This document shows positions 55,731 to 64,000 of a stretch of DNA of 64,000 nucleotides, piece by piece. Made by a program: the position numbers and the translations under genes. This DNA comes from VXYL01 sp963422285 (GTDB lineage Bacteria > Pseudomonadota > Gammaproteobacteria > Pseudomonadales > Azotimanducaceae): the NCBI GenBank assembly GCA_963422285.2, contig CAXXJO010000001.1:1016079-1080078 (forward strand). Reading direction: 5' to 3'. How positions within the stretch are numbered: position 1 is the first letter of the stretch; every line of letters starts with the position of its first letter. The notes beneath the pieces were generated by a model that saw only the letters and a list, made by a program, of their open reading frames with translations, searched no databases and was not told the DNA's origin.

Positions 55731-58700
55731 GCCGGACCGCCCGCGTCGTGGCGGCGCGGCTGGCGCGGGCGCTTCGCGGCGCGCGCGAACAGCGTGTTGG
55801 CCAATGCGCCGACGTAGAGGCTCTGCGGGGCCGTCCACGCCGCGTCGGGCACCGGCGCGCCGGCGCCGGGATACACCGCGTCCGAGTACCAGCAGGTCTG
55901 CGCGAAGGGGTCGAACCGCGGACGTTCGACCGACCACGCCCCCAGGTCGGTCTGCGCGGCGAGCGGGTTCGAGAAGCGCGCCCCCGTCGGCGTGGCGGGC
56001 GGATCGGGGACGATGCGGCCCGGCTTGGCCTGGTAGACGCGCACGGTCTGGCTCGTTCCGTCCGCCGCCTCGATGCGCACCGGCTCGCTCCAGGCCCACG
56101 TGCCCTTGCGAGCGGCTCGCAGCCCCGTGCTCTGCCAGGCGAGGCCGGCGCCCGCGACGAAGCCGGCCAGGTCGTGCCACCCTGCGGGCACGCGGCGCGG
56201 CCCGACGCGCGGGCGCTCCGGCGTCGTTCCGGCGGGCTCCCGGCGGTAGACGACGTTGACGTCGCCGGGGGATTCGCACACGCGAACGGGACTCCACGCG
56301 CGCGCCGTTCCTCCCGCCCTGCTCCACAGCAGGGTGTCGTCGGAGTACGCGACGGTGGCGGCGCAGACGACCTGCTGCGTCGCCGGGTCGTAGTCCGGCC
56401 ACGTCCGGGACCACGGGCCGAGGCCGCCCAGCCGGTCCGCGCCGTGGTCCCACGTCGCGGCGGTGGGCGCGGCGGGCATCCGCGGCTGGCCGACCGGCGC
56501 CGTCCGGTAGATCGTCAGTTCGCGGGCGCTGAGGCCGTCGCGCCCGGTCAGCGGGGCGGGATCGTCGTGCTCCCACCGCAGATTGTGCTCCTCGAAGCGC
56601 ACCAGCCGGCGCACGCACTGCCATGTCCGGCCCGTCTGCGCGGCGGGGATCGCCGACGCCGACGGATGCCACCCGGCGGCGACCGCCCGGGCCGCGGTGG
56701 GGGCCGGCGCGGGCAGGCTGTCCGCGCCGCTGCGCCGATAGATCACGTCCAGATCCACCACGTCCTTGCAGACCACGGGCGCGGAAAAGACCAGGCGGTA
56801 GTCGTTGCCGGTGCCGGCGTCGACGGCCGTGGCCGTCGAGCAGTAGAGCAGGTCGCGGGGGCCGACGGCTCCGGGCCTCCGCCGCCGCCACCCTTCGTCG
56901 AGCCCGAGCAGGCTGTCCGAAGGGAACAGGTACCGGTCCGCGCGGGGGGCGGCCGGGGGCCGTCCGCCGGCGGCGGGCACGCTCGCCTCCGGCACCACGC
57001 GCCAGACGTCGATCTCCCGCGTGGCGGCGTGGAGTATCTGGTCCACGTCCCAGGTCCAGTCGCTCCAGTCGGACGCGCGGGCGGCGCCCGGCGCGGGGCG
57101 TCCGGGGATCCGGCGCACGGCGCGCACCCGAACCGGCGCGGCGGGAGTCGGCAGCGGCCGGTCGTCGCGCCACGTGTAGCCGCCGGCGGCGCCGGGCCGG
57201 TCGTAGGGCCACGCGTCGTCGGGCTCGGCGGTCGTCGGCAGGACGAGCCGCCCGGTCGAGATCGCGGCGCCGGCGAACAGCGCGAAGATCTCCTCGATCT
57301 GGAGGCCCTCGGGGGGCGCGAGGGCGGTCACGTCCAGCGCCGCCTCCGGTCCGCGCGCGCCCGCCACGTCGACGTGCGAGACCCACACCCGCCGCGCCGC
57401 GTCGTAGTCGCCGGGCAGCACCCGCGTCCAGGTCGTCCCGGCCAGGGACGCGACCAGCGCTTTGCGGTCCGGCGCGGCCGCCGGCGCCTCGCGTATCTCG
57501 GTGCGCGCGTAGTCCGGTTCCGGCGGTCGCGTCCACGACGCGACGTAGCCGCCCGGCGCCGCCCGCAGCGCGAAGCCGGCCGGGGCCGCCGGCGGGGCCA
57601 GCAGGCCCTGGATCGCATGTTCGCCCTGCCAGACGTCGCCGGCGGGCGCGGCGGCGCTGCCCGGCGTCGCGCGGACGGTCGCGGTGCCGGACAGCGGCGC
57701 CGGCCAGGCGGCCTCGGTCTCGCCGTCGCGCAGCCGGGCCACGACGCGGGCGGGCGCGTCGTCGACGGCCGCCTCGACGTCGCCGCCGCGCCAATCCCCC
57801 GCGACGGTCAGGGACGCCTGCAGTTCCAGAGCCCAGCCGCCGCCGGCGGCGTAGAGTTTCTCGGTGATCCGCACGTCCAGGATTTTCGGCGGCCGCCGCG
57901 TCAGGGCGGGCAGCGGCGCCGACAGGTCGCTGGCGGCGGCGGCGTGGTACTCCGGCGCCTCGCGGATGGCCTGCAGCGTCGCCTCGCCGTCGGCCGTGGG
58001 CTCGACCGACACCACCCGGACGGGGATCGGGCCGCCATCGGCCGGGTAGAGGTGGTACAGATAGTCGCGCGGCTCCAGATCGTCGGGCGCCAGCGCGGGA
58101 TCGAGCGCCACGCGGTCCTGCTCGTCCGCCGGGTCGACGCCGGCCGGCACGGCCGCCGCGTGCGTGCTCACGGAGCCGTCCGGACGGCGGACCACGAGAT
58201 GGCCGCCCGCCGGCAGGACCTCGGGGGCGTCGAGGCGGGCCTCGCCGCCGCCGGCCGCGATCGCGGCGAGGCGCCCGGTCGCGCCGCCCGCGACCAGCGA
58301 GTGCGCCAGCAGCACCACGTCGCCGCGATCCACGGACAGGCCCTCCGGCCCCGTGCGCCAGGAGAAGCGCTCGCGGTGGTACAGGTGCCGCGCCGCCTGC
58401 AGATTCGCCTCCGCCGCCGCCTGCTCGCCGGACGTCACGCCCGGGAGGGTCATCGTCGCCGTCTGGCCGAGCGGCCGCCGCGGCACCGTCCGCCGCACCG
58501 TGTTCCACTGCCAGTCGAGGTCCGGCTCGACGTACCGCACGGCGATCTCGCCGGCGAGAGACGGCGGCGCCCAGTCCACGGCCATCGTGTCGGCGACGAT
58601 GTTGCCCGGCGTGAACATCGCGGTCGGCGGGGCGTCGGCGTCCTCCCAGACCACGCCGAGCCTGCCGGTCGCCCACGTCGGCGAGGCGCGCCCGCATCGC

Positions 58701-60458
58701 GCGACGAGCGCCAGCACGTCGGCGTGGCTCGCGTCCCGGGAGAGGACGTGGTTGCACTCCAGGCGCGGGGTCTGCGCGTCGCACCATAGGCCCCAGCGCA
58801 CGATGGCGTCTTCGTCGAGGCGCGCCGGATCCAGTCCGACGCCGGCGACGACGGGGCGGGAGGACGCGTCCGGATCCGAGTTCCGCAGGGGGAGCCGCGC
58901 CAGGCGCAGGGGATCGATCGGATTCTGCGGATCCGGGTCCCGCAGAGGCGGCGGGGCGACGCCGAGCGCGTACCAGCGGAATATCCATGCCGGATTGCTC
59001 GACGGCCTGGGCGGCGTCCACGCGCCGCGGTCCCACACGGGCACCTTCTGGCGGACCAGCCCCGACAGCCGGTCGATCCTGCCGCTCAGCTGGCCGCTGG
59101 CGCGGATCCGGACGCCGAGGCGGGTCTGCCCGCGATAGCCGGCGTCGTCGGGCTGGTACGAGCGCAGCGCGGTCCAAGCCAGGTCGTCGATCACCCTGTC
59201 GTCCTCGGACGGCGCGGTCCGGCGCCGCACCCGCACCCGCCACCGGCCCGGCGCCGGCAGATCGTACACGATGCTGACGCGGCAGGGCTCCGTCGAGGCA
59301 TGCGCCACGTCGAGGGTCGATTCGACCGCCGCCGGCGGATCGTCCAGCCCGGCCGGCGGTTCGAACCGCAGCGCCACCTCGATCGCGTGGCGCGCCGGCT
59401 TCCCTTCGTCGTCGACCGAAAACACGCGTCCGACGAAATCGAGCGCCAGCCGCGTCGCGCCGGCGGCGGCGACGCGCTCGTGCCACGAGGCGTCGTCGAG
59501 CGCGGCCCCCGCCTCCGTGTCCACGTTGCCGGCCACCAGCGAGATCGCGCCGTCCGCGTCGCCCCATTCGGTTTCGACGTCCTGCAGATCGGCGAGCGGC
59601 GTGTCGCCGATCCGAATGTCCCCGATGTCCAGGTCCCCCAGCCCCCAGTGGAATATCTGGTGCAGGATCTGGTCGCGCGCGCCTCCGGCCCAGCCCGCCG
59701 GCCGGCCGGGCATCCGATCGGGGATCTCGTCCTCGCCGGGCTCGTCGTCGCGAGCGGGGATGCGGGGCAGCGATTTCGGCGCCAGCTCGCCGTCGTCGAC
59801 CGGGCCGTCGACCGGGGGCGCGTCCACGGGGGGGTCCGGGTCGACCGGGGGCGCGTCCACGGGGGGGTCCGGGTCGATCGGCGCCGGCGGCGGGGTGTCT
59901 ATCCGGCTCGGGCCGCCGGAGGCGACGTATTCCGCGTACTCGCGCCCGCCGAGGTCCGGGGAAAACGCGGTGGGCGCCCAGCACCAGCAGCAGGGGCTGG
60001 TACGGCCGGGCGCGGTTGCTCCCGCCGGCGAGCGAGTAGACCGGCTCGGCGGCGGCGCGGCCCGGCTCGCGGGCCGACGGGGTCGGCACCGGCGCGATGG
60101 CGTTGATCAGCAGCGATCCGCCGACCATCACCGTCGCCGCCGCCGACGCCTGGATCCAGGTCGCCGAGTCCGCCAGCCAGACCTGGCCGGTGTAGATCGA
60201 CGCCACCACCAGCGCGATCTGCAGCGCCGTGCGCAGCGGGTCGGTGTCCCCGCCGCGCACGGTCTGGCGCTCCACGACCACGCTCCCGTCCTGCGGGCGG
60301 CGGTCGAGGTCCGTCTCGATCGCGCCGTCCACCCACACCTCGCGCTCGGACTCCGGCAGCGAGACCATCTCGCGCAGCGTCGCGCCCGCGACCGCCCGCC
60401 GGACGGCCAGGCTCTCCCGCGTGACGGCGTGGGGGAAGGTGGCCACGATCACCGCCAT
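55727..60458 (-). CDS. Lambda J-like tail tip (host specificity) protein, with a +1 frame change
   Basis: The N-terminal frame starts at ATG 60456-60458 (MAVIVATFPHAVTRESLAVR) with two hydrophobic segments (LRTALQIALVVASIYTGQVW; VMVGGSLLINAIAPVPTP) and YSLAGGSNRARPYQPLLLVL, the gpJ hallmark. At the minus-strand TTTTCCCC (59958-59965) it must shift by one base; then GGREYAEYVASGGPSRIDTP and the rest run unbroken to 55727. The joined chain has about 1,576 residues. WGLWCDAQTPRLECNHVLSR and MAVDWAPPSLAGEIAVRYVE are J-core segments. The lesion may be a sequencing error, a mutation or programmed frameshifting. Confidence 0.75.
59807..59872. repeat. Tandem 33-base repeat in the J-like gene
   Basis: Two copies of a 33-base unit (59807-59839 and 59840-59872) encode an 11-residue Pro/Asp/Val repeat (DPDPPVDAPPV) on the minus strand. 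The repeat lies just after the frame-change site and forms a stiff linker after the N-terminal hydrophobic part. Confidence 0.75.
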
Positions 60459-60841
60459 CGCAGCGTCTCCGTCAGTTCCAGGCCCGCCCTGCCGAGGCGC
60501 CGGACGCGCAGCAGCGTCGCCGCCCCCGACGCGGCCAGCCAGTGCAGCACGTACGGCTCGCCGCGGACGTCGCAGTACACCCCCGCGTGGTGGCCGAGCG
60601 AACGCCGCCGGCCCCGCGCCCTCATCAGCGCCAGATCGCCGTCCCTCGGTCGATCGGTCGGCGTCGCCTGCTCCGCCGCGCCCGCGGCCAGCGCCGCGTC
60701 CAGTCCGCGCCGGCCCCGCGGGCGGCCGTCCGGCAGGCGCACCTCGCGCCCGAACTCGGCGGCCTGCACGTCCCGCACCAGCGCGGCGCAGTCGCCCGGA
60801 TGCGGCCCCAGCCATTCGACCGCCCAGTGCGCCGCCGGCAT
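60449..60841 (-). CDS. NlpC/P60-type tail assembly peptidase (lambda K-like)
   Basis: The 130-residue protein has the NlpC/P60 layout: HPGDCAALVRDVQAAEFG carries the catalytic Cys, GHHAGVYCDVRGEPYVLHWL the His and the third polar residue. In lambda, gpK-like proteins sit between L and I/J and are thought to cut peptidoglycan or process the tail tip. The ATG overlaps the previous TGA by one base (TGATG); the end overlaps the J-like start by ten bases. Confidence 0.8.
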   Translation of the reverse strand: MPAAHWAVEWLGPHPGDCAALVRDVQAAEFGREVRLPDGRPRGRRGLDAALAAGAAEQATPTDRPRDGDLALMRARGRRRSLGHHAGVYCDVRGEPYVLHWLAASGAATLLRVRRLGRAGLELTETLRWR

Positions 60842-61305
60842 CAGAATATCCCCGGCGTGGTCTGCGGATCGTGCCGCAGCGCGACGGCGCGCCGCCCCAG
60901 CAGCGGCTCGTAGCCGAGCGCGATGCGCACCGCCGACATCCCGACGTGGATCGCCCCGACGTCGAGCGTCACCTCCCACTCGATCGCGTCCTCGCCGGCC
61001 AGCAGGGCCATGACGCGCACCGTCGCGCCGGCGCCGCCGTCCGCCCGCTCGATCCACTGCACCAGGTCGCGCCCGACGTTGTCGACGAGGATCGAGACCA
61101 CCGGCTGCTGGCGATCGACGTCGGCGGAGAGCGTCACGCGAAACGCCAGCGCCGCGTAGACGTGGCCCTCGATCTCCCGGTTCGCGGCGTCGGCCACGAC
61201 CCGCACCGGCGTCGGAATCGAGGGGTGGGCGATCTCGAGCGCGGTGTGGAGGATGTCCTCCGGGGCCAGCTCCCGCGCCGCGCGGCGATAGCGCGCCGAG
61301 GTCAC
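60841..61305 (-). CDS. DUF1833-type phage minor tail protein (L-like)
   Basis: 154 residues from the GTG at 61303-61305, which overlaps the preceding stop. ALEIAHPSIPTPVRVVADAA, HVYAALAFRVTLSADVDRQQ and VDNVGRDLVQWIERADG match the DUF1833 pattern (HP...P.r.v.d, F....p). In phage tail modules it lies between the tape-measure-side minor tail protein and the NlpC/P60 peptidase, as here. Confidence 0.7.
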   Translation of the reverse strand: MTSARYRRAARELAPEDILHTALEIAHPSIPTPVRVVADAANREIEGHVYAALAFRVTLSADVDRQQPVVSILVDNVGRDLVQWIERADGGAGATVRVMALLAGEDAIEWEVTLDVGAIHVGMSAVRIALGYEPLLGRRAVALRHDPQTTPGIF

Positions 61306-61691
61306 GCCGCGGCCTCGCGATGGCCCTCGATCGTCATCCGCGCCTCCCAATGCAGGTGGCCCCCGCGCGCCACGGCCCGGTAGCGGATGCCGCCCTCGCC
61401 GCCGCGCACCCGCGCCAGCCGGACGACCCCGTCCTCCGGCTCGGTCCAGCGAAACCAGGCGTGGGCGTGGGCCGCGGCCCACGCCCGGAACGCCGCCAGC
61501 CGCTGGTGCGCCGTCCGCCCGCCGCCGTCGCGCAGCAGCGCCGTCGCCTCGCGCTCGAGCAGCGCCCGCGTCCGCGTCCGCGCCTGCCTCACGGCGCCGT
61601 CGTCCCACTCGGTGCGGGACACGCCCGGCGCGGCGCCGAGCGCGTACCCGTCCGCCGCCACCTCGGCGTAGTCCGGCCAGCTGGAGGTCAC
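61302..61691 (-). CDS. Phage minor tail protein, unknown
   Basis: 129 residues from the GTG at 61689-61691, overlapping the tape measure stop. SSWPDYAEVAADGYALGAAP, RTEWDDGAVRQARTRTRALL and FRAWAAAHAHAWFRWTEPED resemble the tail-tip M-like proteins of GC-rich siphophages that read WP......Y........RT.MD.G..RQR....... . Position between tape measure and DUF1833 supports a tail-tip role. Confidence 0.65.
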   Translation of the reverse strand: MTSSWPDYAEVAADGYALGAAPGVSRTEWDDGAVRQARTRTRALLEREATALLRDGGGRTAHQRLAAFRAWAAAHAHAWFRWTEPEDGVVRLARVRGGEGGIRYRAVARGGHLHWEARMTIEGHREAAA

Positions 61692-64000
61692 GCCACGCTC
61701 CTGGCCAACCCGAATCCGCCTTCGAGCGCCCGCGAGATCGGGCCGTTCCCGGCGAGATCGGCGAGGACGACGTCCACCACGAGCCGGGAGCCGTCGAACC
61801 GGGCCGAGGCGCGCCGGGCGCGCACCGGCCGCGCGCTCTCGTTCCTCACCTCCACCGCGATCCGGGGCGCCGCCGCCGGCGCCAGCGCCCGCATCTGCTC
61901 CGGCGTGAACACGCCCTCGCCGCGCCGCAGGATCGCCGGCACCTCGTCGGCGCCGAGGCCGGCGACGCCGCCCCGGTGCAGCCGCGCCGCGCCGGCGAAG
62001 ATCCGAGCCGGCGCCCGGCGCGTCACGGCCGGCCGGCCGGCGACGCCGCCGCCGTGCTGCTGGCCGGCGACGACCGTCGGCGCGTCGCCCGTCCCGCCGC
62101 CGAAGGCGCCGGCGAGCGCCCGGCTCAGCGGCCCGACGATCGCCTGCCGGATCGCGAGGCGCGCCAGGTCCGCGAGGATGCCGCGCACCAGGTCGCCGAA
62201 CCGCAGCTTGCCGGTCTCGACGAATCGCACGAGCGCGTCCTCCATGCGGTCGAACGCGGCCACCGTCGCCCGCTCGATGCCGGTCGCCGAGTCCGCCGCG
62301 TCCGCGGCGACGGCGACGAGGGCGCGGCGCAGGCCGTCGGGCCGGCGCGGCGGATTCGCGCTTCGCCCGGGCGCGCTCCTCGGCGTCGATGGCCGCCAGA
62401 TGCGCCGCCGCGATCTCGGCGATCTCGCGCCGCAGCCGCTGGTGGCCCTCGACGACCGGGTCCAGCGCGGCCAGCTGGGCGGCGGCCCACTCCCGGACCG
62501 CGCCGCGCTCGGCGGCGTGCTGCCCGAGCAGCCCCCGCCGCGCGCGCCGGATCTCCTCCACCGCGGCCAGGTGCCGTTCGGCCGCCTTCTCCCGCGCCCG
62601 CGCCTCGGCCGCCTCCTGCGCCGCTCGCGCCTCGGCGCGGCGCCGGTCGATCGCGGCCAGGGCCCCGTCTCGCCGCGCCCGCGCCCGTCCGGCCCACTCC
62701 GCCGCGGCCGCCTCGTCCGGCGCCCCCGCCTCGATCAGCCGGATCTGCTCCTCGTAGGCCGCGTTGACCGCCTCGACTTCCGTGCGCAGCTGCCGCTGCA
62801 CGCCCAGAAAGGCGTCCGCCTGCCGCTGCGAGGGCGCCTGCCTCGCCGAGGAGGCGAGGGCCGCGCGCTCGGCCAGCAGGCGGGCCCGCAACGTCGGCGG
62901 GACGGGCCCCTCCTCCGGCAGTCCCAGCTCGCGCCGCGCCTGGACCGTCGCCAGCTCGCGCAGTTCGGCGGCGATGCCGTCGACGGCCGCGCGCGCCCGG
63001 GAGACGTCCGCCCGCGCCCGGGCGCGGCGACCCGTGCGCCCCCCGCCGGCGCCGGGGCCCGCCTGCGCCAGCCGCTCTCGCGCCGCCGCCAGGCCGGCGT
63101 TGGCCGTTTCGAGGCGGCGCCGCACGGCGGCCGTCGTCGCCGCGAGGTTCGCCGGCAGTCGCCGGGCCAGTTCCTCGATTTCCGCCTCGATCGCCGCCGC
63201 GCGGCGAGCGGCCGCGGCGGCCGGGCCTCGGCGGCCGCGACGGCCGCGCCCGGTCTGCGCCCGCAAGACGGCCGATCTCTCCACCTGCAGCCGCCGGATG
63301 CGCTCCCGCGTCGTCCCGGAGAAGGGCTGCTCGATCTCCGTGCCGGACAGCGCGCGCACGGCCTTGGCGGCGCCGGCGGCGATGTCCGACAGCCAGTCGA
63401 GCAGTCCGGACTCCGCCGCCGCCGCCCCGAGATCGCGCACCGCGTTGCCGAGGCGGGCGAACGAGGCCTCCGCCGAATCCGTCGCGGCCGGCAGTTCGCC
63501 GGCGACGCTCCGGCGCAGCTCCCGCGCCAGCTTCGGCAGCAGCTCCTCCGCCAGCACCTCGCCGCGCTGCAGCATCGCGCCCAGCTCCCGCGTGCCGACG
63601 CCCATGGCCCGGGCCGCCAGCTGGAACGCCCGGGCAGCCGCTCGCCGAGCTGCCCGCGCAGCTCCTCCGCCGACACCACGCCCTTGCTGAGCATCTGCTC
63701 CAGCGCGGTCATCACGCCCGCGAGGTCGTCGCCCGACAGCCGCATCACCCGCGCCGCCTCGGCCACGCCGACGAACGTCTCGCGCCCGGCGGCGCCGGCC
63801 AGCGCCGTGCCCCGGGCCGCCGCCGCGAACGACGAGTAGGCGTCCGCCAGGACGCCGAAGTCCAGGCCCAGCCGCTCCGCCTCGCGGCGCAGGAAGCCGA
63901 GGGCGGCCCGCGCCCCGTCCGCGCCGCCCGCCGCGGCGCGCAGCCGCGAACGCCAGCCTTCCATCTCCAGGCCGGCGTCCACCGCCGCCCGGCCGACGAG
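61688..64000 (-). CDS. Tape measure protein, 5'-partial, two frame changes
   Basis: The N-terminal part lies beyond the right edge. AYSSFAAAARGTALAGAAGR, EQMLSKGVVSAEELRGQLGE is the tape-measure domain; near 63629-63634 the frame changes and RAMGVGTRELGAMLQRGEVL continues. A long Ala/Arg/Glu-rich coiled coil follows. Near 62338-62350 the frame changes again, and FVETGKLRFGDLVRGILADL, ARLAIRQAIVGPLSRALAG is the lambda-type C-terminal end. The tape measure sets tail length. Two single-base lesions suggest a dead prophage or consensus errors. Confidence 0.75.

Larger units (their letters stand above)
52548..64000. mobile_element. Prophage (lambda-like siphovirus tail module), partial
   Basis: From about 52.6 kb to the right edge all minus-strand genes form a tail module in lambda order: tape measure, two minor tail proteins, NlpC/P60 tail assembly peptidase, J-like tip protein, then two distal proteins. 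A small HTH gene on the plus strand closes the left end beside the bioF remnant. GC content is clearly above the host genes. Overlapping GTGA/ATGA junctions run through the module. The attachment site was not identified. Confidence 0.8.

Noticed and set aside
53157..55817. An 886-codon plus-strand frame over the tail genes, and similar long frames at 55748-58789 and 61320-63839
   Set aside because: Translations are Arg/Gly/Ala low complexity without domains; the minus strand has coherent tail proteins with overlapping starts and stops.
52548..64000. A gene transfer agent or a tailocin instead of a prophage
   Set aside because: The visible genes fit a lambda-like tail, but head, lysis and integration genes lie outside the window, so the distinction cannot be made; prophage is the default.

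Overview
The window looks like the chromosome of a high-GC gammaproteobacterium. The marks are the gpmI-envC-comF block facing a rhodanese-secB block, ntrB-ntrC followed by trmL, an EnvC-type activator, SrkA and ComF. Lipid-type catabolism is prominent: a pair of acyl-CoA dehydrogenases, a one-chain biotin-dependent acyl-CoA carboxylase, an LLM flavin oxidoreductase, an acyl-CoA ligase and a PhyH oxygenase. This is common in marine or host-associated uncultured lineages, but the species cannot be named from the sequence. All calls rest on reading translations by eye; no search was run.

Layout. 0-0.8 kb: broken NYN-type nuclease gene. 0.8-4.3 kb: modABC-srkA. 4.7-5.6 kb: CsgG-like protein. 6.1-13.8 kb: housekeeping core (comF, envC, gpmI, rhodanese, secB, trmL, ntrC, ntrB) with an NtrC-type operator upstream of ntrB. 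13.8-15.2 kb: two decayed genes (class I aldolase, TonB-dependent receptor). 15.3-17.6 kb: acyl-CoA dehydrogenase pair. 18-23.5 kb: a tightly coupled accessory operon whose parts resemble the MauF/MauD/MauE maturation machinery, plus a carboxypeptidase-regulatory-like repeat protein and a small Tat-type, cysteine-rich, very acidic exported protein. 23.8-28.5 kb: nadE, a metallo-beta-lactamase-fold protein, ribosomal protein THX, an AlkD-like protein, a GST. 28.5-31 kb: an HsdR-N-like gene carrying a 22-base G run, with an IS1595-type element at its 5' end. 31-34.6 kb: esterase, SDR, a 28-codon coupled ORF, a sodium:solute symporter. 34.6-38.2 kb: mostly debris (carbonic anhydrase and hydrolase remnants) around one intact lipoprotein gene. 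38.2-46.2 kb: catabolic genes. 46.3-52.5 kb: more remnants (Rpn, DUF1640-like, TylF-like, bioF) among intact xthA, DUF2085 and NYN-LOTUS genes. 52.6 kb to the right edge: the tail module of a lambda-like siphoprophage, very GC-rich, leaving the window inside the tape measure gene.

How it fits together. Core genes are intact while many accessory genes carry frameshifts or stops (at least a dozen in 64 kb). The genome therefore seems to be shedding accessory functions, although consensus errors at homopolymers cannot be excluded without reads. The most interesting block is the 18-23.5 kb operon: disulfide or cofactor maturation genes linked to a new kind of Cys-rich exported substrate, with no methylamine dehydrogenase large subunit nearby.
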